Source: Lepidurus packardi (lineage: Eukaryota > Arthropoda > Branchiopoda > Notostraca > Triopsidae). From it: a stretch of 64,000 bases of DNA. Positions within the stretch are counted from its first letter, which is position 1. Every line of letters starts with the position of its first letter. This document shows positions 37,282 to 50,181 of this stretch, piece after piece. Where the stretch lies: positions 10,722,790 to 10,786,789 of the forward strand of contig JAKZAN010000002.1 in NCBI GenBank assembly GCA_023053545.1, given 5' to 3'. Under the pieces are notes generated by a model that was not told the origin of the DNA, made no database searches, and was given only the letters and a program-made list of their open reading frames with translations. The translations under genes and the position numbers were made by a program.

Positions 37282-40200
37282 CTGTGGGAAAAACAGAGAA
37301 GAAAATGGTCAGTCGAACGGTTTATACACACGTAAATAATTCATTATTGAGCATCAACGGAGTCCTGTAGCTTGAGAACCTTGAGCAGTATTATCAATAA
37401 CGGAGGCGACGTATTAAATACAGGGTCATGTCACCGAAATGCAAAGTCTAAAGCGTTCTTGTTTCTCCGTTCCAAGCGGCTGTGAAAAGATTTCTTTTCT
37501 TTCCCTCCGTCATTTCCATAAATATCTATATATCTTTTGGTCGTAATGAGTGGGACCCAGGGAGCCGGTCCAAGAACACGCTTTGGAGTCTTGGCATCTG
37601 GCAGTGGCACACCAGCACTGTACTATCGCCCCATATCACGGCGCCGATGCCTCGGCGACTTATTTGCATAGTTTTATACCAGCGTAGTCGCGCTCTGTAG
37701 CCCAACTTAGCCGCTTGCTTTACATTCCCTAGGGACTCGTATTTGTCTATTCATTTTTGTTTTTGTTGTCTAAGCGTTTTAACTTTTGTTGTCTGTTCTC
37801 TTGTAAATCCTACCCCAGACAACTTCTACTCCGTTTTATCCAGGAGAGAGTGCTGTCAACATTTTAAGCTTGGCTGAGATTTGTTTCTAATAGGTGTTGT
37901 TGTAGCCTGTGGCTTATACTTATCAGATTGAACAATGGGTCAAAATTAATAGTTGGGGATGGGAGTGTAAAAAGAACTTATTTTTAAGCTCTGCTTCTTC
38001 GTGTTTTCTTTTCTTTCTATTTTCCCCCTATTTTTCTCTCTTTTTTTGCGATACTTTAGCTTGTATACAGGAGCAGCTCCCCGAGAGTACAACACAAAGA
38101 CAAAATCCAGGAGACCGTCAGCAATGGGCAGAAATGGGTTACGATCGAGAGGGCCAACCGTTCTCGGATGTATACCCTCGGTATCTTTAGTCTCCTAGCT
38201 AACACATAAAGAATCCGGGAAGGGGAAGGGGAGTGTATCGCAACCCATTGCAACGACTAGTGTAATGGCATCCAGATTCATAAGACGCCCATAACGCGGA
38301 CAATCCATAGACCTCGCGAGAAAAAAAGAAAAAAACGGGGGTGTATCGATAGGAAAAATAAAATAGACCGAAGCACTGATTTTTGTTTCAATTTATTGGC
38401 TAACTTTGCTTGTCTTTGTGTCCCTGCATTAGCAAGTGCATGTGACAGACGTGGAATCTTCCGAGTTCTTCCATCATGCGACGATGGAGTACCAAAGAGT
38501 CAGTCAACCGTGACGGGTGTGCTTTGTGTGCCAATCGTTTGCCTCAGAAAGCGGAGGGATATTCTTCTCTTTTCCAAATGGGGCTGAATTGCCTTTATAA
38601 CTTGGTAAGACTTCGGCTTGAAAGAAATGCGACTCACATGGAAATACTGTACGTCATGTATGAGACATGCGTAATTACTGCTTCCCTATAGTCTTATATC
38701 TTCTCTATAGTAATATCTGCAACATCCTAATCACCGGCTGTCTTCAGCATTTACGTCATAAGACTGCCTTTTGGTATAATATCGAAATGGAAAGTCATTC
38801 ATGGGTACATTACTTCGAATGAAGGCTACTAGCTGTAGAGATAGTATAGATTGTCCTTTTGATTCAAAATTTCGATTATTTTTAAACGTAGACCTTCTCT
38901 TCACTTTCGTACAAAGAAATTAGTAGGAATTAGTCTTTACATGCAATTAGACGACTTTCGCTTTATATTATCCCTTACTGGGAATCAAGGTCTGGATGTT
39001 GGCGTTCGAATATACGGAATAGAGAGCTGGGGCTGTGTTTCATTTACCTTTTGACGTAAGTGCCAAAGCGTGACAAAGTATAAGCTACTAATCAACACTA
39101 ATAGGCTACATTCAGGCGTCCCTATAATTCCTCTTTTTTAGTAATAGGGATGATGTCGGAACTGGACTAGCACGCGATCGTCTCGGTCCGAACGACTTAA
39201 CAAACTAAAAATAAAATAGTGTGTTTTCCCTTCTGAGGGCTGCGGAGTCGAGTGTCATTTCTAACACATGATTTCCTTGCTTCGGTCCGTAGGCATGCTA
39301 CAGAATTTCCTGTGGGAAAAAATTATGGTCTTGACTTTCCCTCTTAATTTTTTCAAGCTTTATTATATGGTTTTCCCTTTCCGACTCCAAAGCTAAGCGA
39401 TGGCCAGAAGTCATTGCAAAGGAGAAATTTGGAACCTATCCAGCGCAATTAGAAATGTCAGTGCCGCGAATGGCTATATGGGATTGTGATGACAGCTTTT
39501 ATCAGGGTTTGTAATTTAACCTTATAAAAAAAACACCAGGCCTATGGGAAAAAAGGTGTAGAAAACAGTGACGTCAATCCAAGAACTTCTTTTTTCTTTG
39601 GAAAAGGGATCGCGTTGATTATTTCGAATTAGCTGAATTGTTTCATTACAGGTTGTTCGATATTGTTTTGTAGGAAAAAAAGGCAAAGAAGGAATCTTCA
39701 TTTGTTTTGAATTTGGCTCTAGCTGCGTCATATTGATCTTTGAAATTGCTGGCTTACCGTCTTATAGAGAAAACTAGCTTAAAAAGCATTTATGATGCAA
39801 ATAAGTCCATTGAGCTAGCCCTGTAAATCTTATACGACGCCTTTTGAGTGGTGAGAAAAATGAAAGTCTGGAGTCGTTCAACCCCTGGAACCTACAAGAC
39901 TTAGTGAAAAACATTTTCTAGCTTACATTTTGTCCACGTCGAATTGCTGGAAGAAAAAAAAAAGTAAGCGAGGAAGGGAAAATCCCAGGCTACGAATAAA
40001 TGGAGCCAACCAAAGCTTTCTACATGAAAGCCATTTTTTTGTCCTCTTCCAGAACTTTGCAAGCTAATTTAGGATCACTTTTCTGCCGCGAGAATCCTTC
40101 AAATCGTCAATCACACTAATCTCTCTTCTTTTGTCATCAGCAAAGACAAAAGGAGAAGCCAAGAAAACTTTCATGTATCCTGAAGCACACTTAAGGCCAA

Positions 40201-40899
40201 GGAAATGAAAATGCGACTGTTTGCCGATGGGGTTGTTTGTTTCTCTTTGATGGAACAGATATTAAGCTAACGTATTTTTCTCCTGTCAACCTGGCAAATA
40301 CAAAAATTAAATCAAAGGGAGTGTTCTAATTAGTGTGACATGTTGGTCCTTTCGCGCTTTTTTTTGTTTCCGCTTTGTCTTGCAGCGTTGCAGGAGCTTT
40401 GTAGTACGCCTTTACGTCTCGTTGCTGCTACGCCTGTTTTATTTTGAGACGACTTCGCCGTGCCGAGCGAAATTTTGCGGTCTTTGATGGCAAACCTAGG
40501 CTGTAACTAGTCCGTCCGTCGCCGCCACTGTGACATTTCTGCCCAAGTCTACAGAATACGAAAACTTTTCGGGGGAAGCCAGCCAAGATTGTTAAATTTA
40601 ACTTTAGTCTGGCAAGGAAAAAAACGCGCGACTTTGGAAAGAATTCAAACTGCTACAATGGACGTGGGTAGTTAGATGAAATGAAGCTTTACGCAGACCA
40701 CTTAACGCGGAATGCCTATCTAAATTTACTGCACGTGACTTTTGTTGTGTTCACTTAAAACGTAGGCTCATATCGCAAAGCATATACATGCATTCCAGCT
40801 TTGCCGTATATTTAGGCACCTCCCCGTTGTTCACCGCAAGATAAGTTATATTGCTATCAAAAGAAATAAGGATCTTTCGAGTAATTGGTGGAGGCCTAC
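37282..40899. other. Non-coding interval within putative stomatin 5' region
   Basis: No ORF here has protein-like features. An isolated consensus donor on the minus strand (GTAAGC, around 39757) could mark an untranslated exon. Nothing else was identified. Confidence 0.35.
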
Positions 40900-40972
40900 C
40901 AAGTATTCGTTTGACAATGATTGGATTCCCATCTTCGACATCCATTTCTTTGACAGGGCTTTCGGAAGCCAT
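40900..40972 (-). CDS. Candidate alternative first exon of stomatin gene (3)
   Basis: An ATG at 40972 begins 24 codons (MASESPVKEMDVEDGNP, then a basic IIVKRIL) ending at a GTAGGC donor with one G carried (phase 1). It can join in frame to the 24-nt exon at 37281 or directly to the core exon at 24623. The charged, non-hydrophobic character suits a stomatin cytosolic N-terminus. If correct, the gene spans about 19 kb. Confidence 0.42.
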
Positions 40973-41775
40973 GGTGGCCTGCAGAGTTTTTTTGTGTTGG
41001 CGTCTTTCTTCGTTTTTTAGCCCGTCTTTCAGAAGTTGGAAAGTTTCTTTGTTGTTTGTCTTGGAATTTTGACCAGTGCAGGTGCAATTTAACGTGCTCG
41101 CTCGTTTCCGGTATTGACACTTGTTGATTAAAAGCCGTCACTCACTGGCTCTGTGTTCCTGGTCCATTTATTTTAGGGATACACTAAGACAGCCGTCAAA
41201 GTATAACCAGGAAGAACTTCCACCGCTACACGAAAGGGCTCTAAAGGTTATATGAAGTGGAGCGGCTTCAGGCGCATAAAGCGCCCTAAGTATGTCAAAC
41301 GTTCGATAGGAGGCTCACTCACGTAATATCAAGCTAATAATTAAAGCAAACACGTCTTGCTACGCACAGAGTGCTCTCTCATCTGCCCGTTGTACTCGCA
41401 TTCTCCCAGTGTTCGAATGAGCGCCTGCTTGATCAATAATAAGCGCATCCTAGAGAAAGAGGCGGGTCCTCTTCTCAGTGCCCATGCTCCGTAAACGACG
41501 ACAAGGACTCTTCAGACCAAACAGCATCCGGGCGATACGACACAGTTACAAACTTCCCGCCATCACTCATATATACACCATTGCACCCCTAGCGTTTCTA
41601 GGCGAATCATTGCTGCTAGTCCCTAGTTTGCCTTGTTGGCAAGCAGAGCAAGTGAGAGGTTATTCTAAGGCTGATGGATTTTTGTGAATATCTTTATATT
41701 CTAATACATTCCAGGCTGGGGAAGTTCAAAACTTACATCACTTTAACCCCCCCCCCCCCCCCCAGTGCAGAGTCT
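40973..41775. other. Intergenic spacer with poly-C run
   Basis: This lies between the most distal candidate stomatin exon and the 3' end of the macroglobulin gene. A run of 17 C lies at 41747-41763. The antisense frame at 40896-41141 overlaps the first-exon candidate and has no motif. Confidence 0.35.
41747..41763 (+). repeat. Poly-C run
   Basis: There are 17 C residues, only 12 nt beyond the stop codon of the macroglobulin gene. On the transcribed (minus) strand this is a G-run in the 3' UTR, which could form a quadruplex or simply be a polymorphic homopolymer. Confidence 0.85.
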
Positions 41776-44700
41776 TTAAGATAAGAGAAAAGGTAGGCAT
41801 GCTGCTGAACTTGAAATTGTCGTAATAAATTGCATAACGAAGCAAATCATAAAAAATAATGAAGTCATTCCGTCAGTTTTACTAGCGCCACTATACTGCG
41901 GGCAATATGGGCACTTGTAGGAGGCACACACCTCGCAAACGTCAAGAACATATAAAGGAGTGGCGTCAATTAGTTCGTACTCAAACCGTTCTAAAAGTTA
42001 AAGCAAATTGGTTAATTCGATGGTGTTAAATCCTGTCTGTTTACAGTTTATGGGTACCTGGCGCCTGTGATTCATAAATGACTGCAGTGCGCTTCTGCGT
42101 TAGATTTGCTACCGGATACCATCGTCTGACCTCGTAGGAGAAGCACGTCAGTATGCTTGGTACCTAAAGTATTCACAGGGCTTATTTTGCGTTAAAAAGT
42201 TCCTACGTTATTTTATTTTTCTATAATTTTTTTGTTCAGATTATTTTTAATCTCACGTGTTCGAAAAACCAAGCCACTTTGGTTTGGTAAACTTCAATGT
42301 CTTTCACCATAGTGTACCCCGGCTTATTAAGCAAGTTGTTCGCATCTCCTTGAATGATTCCATAGCCTGAGGGTGTTTCAATTTCAAGCACTGTCAAGGA
42401 ACTACTCCGGGGATCACTTCCAGTCCACCTGTCAAGAATGATTAACGTGTTAGACCTTTCATGCTGTGTCGACTGGGAAGGCAATTGAGTTTTGAACTGC
42501 GTACCGATAACAGGCTTCGATGGTGACATGCGACTTGTTCCGGAACTGACTGTAGTATTCTCGCACGATCAACTGGAAGTACTTTTCTCTGGGAAAGTCT
42601 TTCAGTTCTTCCCAATCAATGCCATATTCAACGTGAAGCTGCACGACTGCTTGCCCCACGCCCTTGGCAAAGATATTCACGTGACCCCAAACGTTCTCCA
42701 ACTACAGTAGCAAGAATAGCATGTAAAATGCACGCAATAAAGTCACCCTAACCCGCAGGAGGCTTGCTAGTTCGGAATGCGAGTGTACATAAATGTAAAG
42801 AAAAGGTCGTACTTGAAATTGGTGGATTTCTAAGAGATTGCTGCTATCAAAGCGCAGATTGTGCGCTGTATTCCCTGACGCAGAGGGGTCCACCACTACT
42901 TCCATATCCGCAATGTCGGAAATTCGTGCTCGGAATGCGTATTCGGTGAAAGCTTGCATGGTCATCAGCGTATCCTATGAAAACAAACAGCTGGGATCAA
43001 GAGCGATAGGGTATATAGTACAAGCTCCTGTAGCAAAGTGGGGTTCCTTTGAGAGATCGCCAGGAGGGATTTGACACTCCAAAGTGTAAGGGAGACTTAC
43101 GAAACTAGAGACGAATCCGGCGTCTGTAAAGCGCATACTATTGAGCCATGTCACAATCTTGTGGCTAACAACCGTAATGCCTTCGCGATGTAAGTAAACC
43201 AGCAAAGCATACGCGGTCGATTCGACAGCTTGGCCATTAGCAGCTGTTCTGCTTTTCGGCTGCAGAAAGGGTTTTTGATTCTCGTACTGAATCTCACAAG
43301 CCGGGACTTCCGTATCGGACCAGTAAACGTGTTCGTCTTGGATTCAATAGATTGAAAAAAAGTAAGGACATTTTTTTCTTGTTAAGCGCCTGGAGAACGA
43401 ATTTACCAAATTCCCTTTTCATCTGATACAATCTTCCAAACGCTTCCTCCTTGGCTGCATGGTTACCCAGCGTCAAAGTGTAGGTTGTCAAAGCAACTTC
43501 ATAAGCCGACTTCAGAGAGGGCAGCTGTCTTTCAAGATATCTGCAATATTTCACAAGAAAGGGTATGAAAAGGTGATTCAGTTTCGTGGAAGTCCTTAAA
43601 GAAGTGTTTTTTCCCCCTCGAGATAGTTTAAAAGGGAATTTGTCGAAATGAGCTTTTCTCTTACCTAGCAGCTTTCGACTTGGCAACTGACACGCTTAGA
43701 CGAGATACTGTAGGTAGTAAGTCCACAACAGCTTCTAGAGCTACCAGTACATGAGCTGTCATGGGGACATCTTTACGGCTAGAATTCTGAATGGCGGGAA
43801 AGCCGTCGTTAGGAAAAGAACCGTCTTGCCTTTGATGTGGTAAAATCCACTCGACACACTTTTGGACTAATTGTACGTCAATGTAGATTTCATTTTCCCA
43901 GTCTTGTAAGTACGTTTGTCCAAAGACTCGTAAAGCCCATGCCGTCGCCCTATTCGGGTTAGTGTTATTAGTATTTTTATTATTGCTTTAAATGGTATGG
44001 GACGGCTGCATGAAAAAAGGAAGTGTGAAGCTTTTGTGCATACCATAAGCTGCCGCTTGACACAGCAAACAAGCGGAACGATCCATCCGAGTTGTAATAC
44101 TCCGTGAGACCTGCCAAATGCACGTTGGCTGCTTTCAGAGTCGGCGAGCCAACTTGGCTGCTCTGCTTATTCGTCAAGCGTAAATAATGCAAAGTCCATA
44201 GCGTGGCTCCCAGATTGAACAAATGAAGCTCTAAGCCTGTCATGCCTCTTTGGAATATATCCGCGTAGTTAACAGCAGTCGGAGATAAAACGGGGCCGAA
44301 TACGTCACCTGTTATCAAAGGAATGGACTGGAGAATAAAAATAAAGAAATAAAAACTTAAAAATAGCCCATTTACCAGTGACTGTGGCGGTAGCTTTGGG
44401 ACTTCCATACACATACCGACGTAGCTTAGAATAGGGAATGACTGGGGTTTCCTCCACAGGTGTGTCCAAAAACCGTATCACGTTCGCTTGGTTTTGCAAA
44501 TCTAATAGCAATGACAAGTGCCTAAACATGGGAACGCCTTCAGGCTATAAAGATTCCACATTCAGCTTCCTTATGTGTGGCAAGTTTTTTGTTCAGAAAG
44601 TTTGTAATTGTATACCAGAATTTCAATGTCGACCGACTGCTCTTGACGGGCCATTTGGCTAAAGGCTATGACTTGAACGCTAATGGTACCTTGTTCGATC

Positions 44701-47700
44701 TGAGGGGCTATAGCCACCGGTACTTCTGCCAACCCATTTGGGTGAATCTTAGAAATTAGTCAAGTAGATTCAGTCAGGTTGATTCCCTTCTAAATTCATT
44801 TTGTAACGTAACTTACAAAGAGGATGTGTTGGTGATCATTCGAAGACAGTTTGGGATCGTAATGTCTCATTATGCCATGGTCTTCTACTTCAATAAAGAA
44901 GTAGTCTTCCGAGCTGGGGAGCGTTAAGATAACTGTGACATCTACTGCCAAGTTGTTGACAATCCAAATTCGAACGCCTACCGTCTCTCCCCTCCGTACT
45001 TTCGTAGCACATTCAATAGCAATGTAGAATGGGGGTGTGCCGTCGTACTGTAAAGAACTGCTGACTGAAGTTTCTCTCAAACCCACTACATTTTTTTTTA
45101 TTTTTTTATTTTTTATTCACACTTACGTAAATTACGTCTCCGAGCATGGCAAAGCCCAGTTCGGGGTGCATAGAAAACGCGTTTAGGAACCAAGCTTCGT
45201 TGGACAAGGGTAAGAGTCGATCTGACATGTCCTCACCATCCTCGTTAATAGCAACGTCAAACCAAGCAAAGTCTCCATCCAGCCAGTTGTAGAAGTCCTG
45301 AAAGCAGATACATTGGTTAGATTTCAACTCTTTTATCTAGAGCCCTCGAACTAAACGTTGCGATTATACATGGTAAGTGTTCCTTCTGAAAATTCGGAAT
45401 AGTTGTCGCTCATCCTCGAATGAGTCCACGTCGTCTTCCAAGTTTTCGCACCCCATTCCTGTTGAACGGCAAGATCCTGTTTCGTTAAGGAATTCTTCGG
45501 TGACAGTGAGGTGTAAACTCGTGATAACAAGCATGCCAGCTTGGTCCAAAATGTCCCTCGTATCCAAACCGTTGTTGACAGCAGGGAAATATTCCGTAAC
45601 GTCCGGTCTTTGACCGTCTCTGTCGACCCAAGTTACATTTGGCACGCGATTTCCTGATGCAGGCTCCATACGGTGCAAAGCTTGCAGAACGGAACTGGGT
45701 GAAAGCTCATTCCAAGCTTGGAAGTTGTATTGAATGGTCCGCAGTAAGGAAAAACCGATAAAAGACCCCGGCTCGGTTAAAGTATACATGTGAACGGTAG
45801 TTTTTGTTGGGTCTTTTCTTTGCTCCAGCGTTAGGTTCATCTAAAAGCAAGTCATTAAAGCAAAACGTATACGTTTTCGTGAAAATTTCCAGCCGGGACT
45901 AGAGATTTACCGTGTATCGGGAAAAACTGTCGACGGGCATGGTTGTCGAGTGGCTCAGCAAGCCTTTGTCGGAAGTAATTACATAAACCACGACCGTGAA
46001 ACTCGGAATCATGTCTTGCGATACTGGGACTGAGAAAGAACTCGTTGTTTTTTGGGTTGGGTTGGGTCGTTTCTCAATGCCAGTAAAAAGTATCAGTCCT
46101 TTTGATGCTACCTACAAGAAAGTTTAGATTTAAGAAGAAAGTAAAGTACAAGCAGGCTTACAATGTAGTGGAACTGCTCAAAGTAAAAGTTGCTCTTGAG
46201 CTGGAAAATGGCAAAGTTGTTTAAGGAGGTTTTTTCGTCGCTGGGAACCAACATAATGTATTGGCTGTCCCATGTGGCGACCGGCAAGGCCGTTACCGTT
46301 GTTTGGGCTTGTCGTTCATCGTCACTGTAACGAGCTGTCAGGCGCAACTCTTGAGCATCTTCCGGGACAGTGATCTATTAAAGGTGGGTCATTTTTTTAT
46401 TTATTTTTTTTCCTGAGCCCAAAAGTAAGTCCCCGTAAGAAGTAAAGATCTGTGACTACCTGGGCAGAGTACAAGCCTGTGGTTCTATATCTCTGGTACT
46501 TCGATTCGACGTATTGTTTATCTAGCCATAGACTATAGTCAAGGCTGTGGTCTATGTCGTGGTCCTTCACGGGAACTACGATGCTCGGTAATGATCTGGA
46601 CTGTCCTGAAGTTGTGGTCACTGTCACCAGAACCTCTAAGGTACTGTTTTCCAGTTCTTCTTGAGGGAGTCGATGATCGTCTTCGTAATTCACTGCAATC
46701 TAAAATTTACTCAAAGATTTGTACGCAAACTACTTTGGGGTAACTAGTAAAATCAGTATTACATAAATCGGTAGAGGCATTCCTGGCCGAAAAGTAAGAC
46801 TTTGTTTTCCCAGGAACCGTATCTTGATTTTGTTCTCGATGATCTTTGTTTCACTGTACCCTACTCGGGTTTCTCCCAAGAATTGTTCAAAGACTATGAT
46901 TTCTACACGAACCAAGAGCCCAATCAGTCTTTTCATAGCTTCTTCAATGTCCGTCAAAGCTATAGAAAAGGTCAACCCGGGAACCTGTGGTATTAGATTG
47001 AGTAGGATTTTTAGCTTCTATGAAAAACTGAACTTACCCATTCCGGGAAAGTTTCTTTGACCAACTCGAAAGGACCGTTGCCCGCCTTGGCTGATGTCCG
47101 GACAGTTACATTAGCCAGGCTCACTTTTTCGGGGTTGAAGGCGGTGAATACATTTCCTTCAATAGAGGACTCGGTATGAAGCACTTGTACTGGGGTCCAT
47201 ACCATTAACTATTGGTACGGCCGCCGCACAAAAGGATGATACGAAACCTTGGTTGAGCGATTCTTTGTGCTTCCATTTAAGGGGTGCATAATAATGCTCT
47301 AGATTATTAGGTAAGCTTTTTTTACCTCAAATTGCGTTAGGAAGTATTGGTCAACGTAGATTGGATGTATGTAGGTCTGAGAATGGGCTTGTACCACAAT
47401 CAGCCATTTTCCCGCACGAGGCAAAGCCGGGAGTTGATATATGATAGAAATTACACCTTAGTATTGTCATTAAAAATATTACTTACATTTTTTGAAAAAA
47501 ATTAATGATTTACCGTTATTAGAGTGCTGAGATATCCACCTTCGCATAATGAAACCATTGGGTTCCTTTTGCATGTTAAGAAAATTTGAGATTTGAGAAA
47601 GATCGAGAAAGAAATTTGAGAAAGATTTACTAATGGTAGTACAACTTACTTTGATTAAAATCGAAACTGGGTCCGAATAAGGCTTCATATCCATTTGAAT

Positions 47701-48348
47701 CAAGATGACGCGGAACTTGACTGGAGAGTTTCTTTTAGGTAAAAATATGTGGTAGAGGTAAGGCAAGAGAATTACCTTCCATGCCGATGTTGTACACTGC
47801 TCGATTACTTTGGACAAGGATGGTAAGAAACTTCGACGTGTATTGCAGAGCTCTCCTTTGACTAAATACAAGGAGCTTGTTGGATTCTTTGTAACCCTCA
47901 ACTTGTAAAAAGTACTCTCCTTTATCGAGGGATACAGGAATCTAGTTAGGTGGTCGTTTGAAGGTGTTTCATTTGAGATGTGATAGCATAGTTTAATCAA
48001 TACTTTTAGTTTAATCTCTGCCGTTTCGTATGGGTCAACCACATTGGATCCAAAAGCAACGTTTGTTTTACCCCGCACGACTAACGCTTTTACTAAGAGC
48101 ACATCGTTGGCGCTCGTCGAAGTTACCGCTACTTGGTAAACAGAACTCGGTTTAAGGTACTTGGACGCCAGTATAACATACCCACTGAAACAATAGGAAA
48201 GATTAAGTTAATTAAGTTTACAGTCACTCCACGTTCCGTCTTACGGTGAAGCATCCAGTCGTAATTCTGTCGTCTCCCCTACTTCGCTTTTCACAACTGT
48301 TTTGACACTCACCGAGACTAAAATCCATACTATCCACATAAAGGACAT
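41776..48348 (-). CDS. Alpha-2-macroglobulin/TEP family protein, CD109-like, thioester lost
   Basis: Twenty-five exons run from 48348-48245 down to 42163-42058 and 41990-41776, all in phase, giving 1565 residues. The first residues form a signal peptide (FMWIVWILVSVSVKTVV). Macroglobulin MG domains follow, then a segment with a Cys pair (SCRSTGMGCEN) and the basic RIFRR. The region after TVTGDVFGP should hold the thioester. The expected GCGEQ site (about residues 997-1003) instead reads GMTGLEL, so both Cys and Gln are missing. The alpha-toroid (TAWALRVFGQ, QDGSFPNDG), the CUB-like strands and the receptor-binding domain (SYEVRRWYPVANLT, CEVCASYKCPYCP) are intact. The C-terminus is a small-residue patch (SGAS) followed by a hydrophobic tail, as in GPI-anchored CD109. 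These proteins act in the extracellular space or at the cell surface in immunity and junctions; without a thioester it cannot bond covalently to targets. Confidence 0.93.
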
Positions 48349-49149
48349 AGTAACAAACACAAAAAAAAGAAACGCAAGTTTTTATTTGCTAGAGAATACT
48401 GTTATTAAGTTGGTGCAAGCCTCTCAGCTACCTCAAAGCAAATGAAGCAGCGAGGAAACCGGGTAAATTCAAGGAAGTTGTATTGTTCTGTCCATCACTT
48501 CTCGGTTCAGTCCGGCTTGCATGCATTTATGGACTCAGACTCACGAGTAATGTACTGCAATCTGTCTTAAAATAAAAATAAAAAAGATCAGCTATATCCT
48601 GTTATTCTCTTAGCTTCTTCACCAAAGGATTCGATGTGTAGGGTACAATGCAATACGTCGTAGTTAAAGTTTACTCGTTTCAAAGCAGTCTTTATTCCGC
48701 CTCGTTCTTAATTTTTGTTGTTATTGTACTGTCAATCATTTTTTGTTCACACTGATAAAACTTTCGAAACAAGATTTGTTTGAATAATTGTGCATTATGT
48801 TGACTCGGGTAATAACAAGGTATTCGTGTAGGGGTCGAGTGGATTCCAGTGGGAAGGAAAACCCTTAGGTCTCTTCAGTTACCTATAAATGTATATCATA
48901 TACGATGCTCTCAACTTTCAACATCACACAATACAAGGGCAGCTTGTGGGTCTCTTTAGAACAGAGTTTATTAAAGTGTAATTTTAAACCCGGTTGAAAA
49001 TTATGAAATTATTTCGACTTAGAATCTTGTAGCTTGGTTACTGAAATTACTGTACTTAATTTAATTGGTATCGAAGTATATGACAGCTTTATTTTTTAAT
49101 GATGTTAAATTTCTTGTCTTTTTTTAAAATGAGAGAGAAAAAGTGGGCC
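48349..49149. other. Intergenic spacer, no gene seen
   Basis: AT-rich sequence upstream of the macroglobulin start; it presumably contains its promoter. No further feature is supported. Confidence 0.4.
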
Positions 49150-49578
49150 GGGAGTTACGAATCCCGCTTTCGAGGAGCTGTTCCTTTTGTAGCCAGCACA
49201 ATGGTCGGTATTTCTGTGAAGTGAGAAAGCAGATAGTTAAAGTTTTTATTGAACATACTTAGGAACGGGAATATGTATTTCACCCGGGACCCCGGGAGGA
49301 TATACGAACGAACATCGAACGACTTGGCAATTATCATTTGGACACTAAGTGCCGTCTTTTGTTTCTTTGGTAACTTTATTAAGAATAGAAACTGAACGAT
49401 TTCCTTCTTTTTAGAGTTTTGCCACGTATTCCTTTCTTGATGATGGATCATTCGCAGAAGCATTAGCATATGCCGAGCTCGGCTGTCGTATTTCAAAAGG
49501 TGGCGGTGAATATGCTTACTTCCTGGAGGGTTTTGGACCAATCCATCCCTTTTGGGCCGCTTTGACAGCCTTTCTTTA
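49150..49578 (+). pseudogene. SLC7 amino-acid transporter relic
   Basis: Three exon-like blocks in transporter order remain. The first is about 49150-49215, ending FVASTMVGIS. The second starts at 49263 (GTGICISPGT, the consensus GSGIF motif decayed). The third is 49458-49578 (ALAYAELG, GGGEYAYFLEGFGPIHPFW, matching the second exon block of the neighbouring gene). The second block runs into a stop, and nothing transporter-like follows the third. Residues differ from the intact neighbour in conservative ways, so this looks like the remains of a diverged paralogue rather than a recent copy. Confidence 0.65.
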
Positions 49579-50181
49579 AATTTGGATTACGACTCTGTTT
49601 CTCTAATGAATTTACAAGGCAAGAAAACTTTTGTTAACATTATTTCCATATGAGGTGGAAAAATCGAAACGAATGGGTTGTTTCTATGCAACCCAGTTTG
49701 ATTGAGCCGAAGTAGCTTTTTTCATGGAAGGTTTGATGGACGTTCGAATGGTTAACGACGTTTGTGGATTCTCAGATTAAGGGTAAACAGCGTTTTGATA
49801 TGCAAGTGCCGTGACAATCTGCCTACTCATGCCTTAGAATATTAGAAACAAATTAAATTGAACTTGAAGACGTACCGCATTCTTTTCAATATGCTGAAGT
49901 CCTTGGTTCTTGATTGAGAATTGGGTAAGGCAGATTTCTTTAAAAGTGGAGGCAAGTCGGTTAAAGAAATCCAACAGTTAAGATTTGGCCGAGCTCCTTA
50001 CAGTACCTCAATATCTTTTGATAAAGGCTAGGAATTCTAAAAAAAATCTCGTAGTCGCAACGATTTTTATTCTTTATTTCTTACTCTCTCTTTGTCATTT
50101 TAAATCCAATATATGCCTAACAGTTTACCCCTGCAAAATTTTTGGGGTAAAACTGGAAATTTTTAAGTTTTAAAAGTTAAT
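49579..50181. other. Spacer between SLC7 relic and SLC7 gene
   Basis: AT-rich sequence with no further transporter exons recognisable. The intact gene's promoter is presumably near its right end. Confidence 0.35.

Noticed and set aside
45048..45086. Extension of macroglobulin exon 14 upstream of 45047
   Set aside because: The AG at 45086 gives the wrong phase after exon 13; the TTCTTTACAG acceptor at 45048 keeps the frame.
47479..48102. 207-codon minus-strand frame
   Set aside because: It reads through three true macroglobulin introns in one frame. The protein family requires the spliced version with acceptors at 47720 and 47565.
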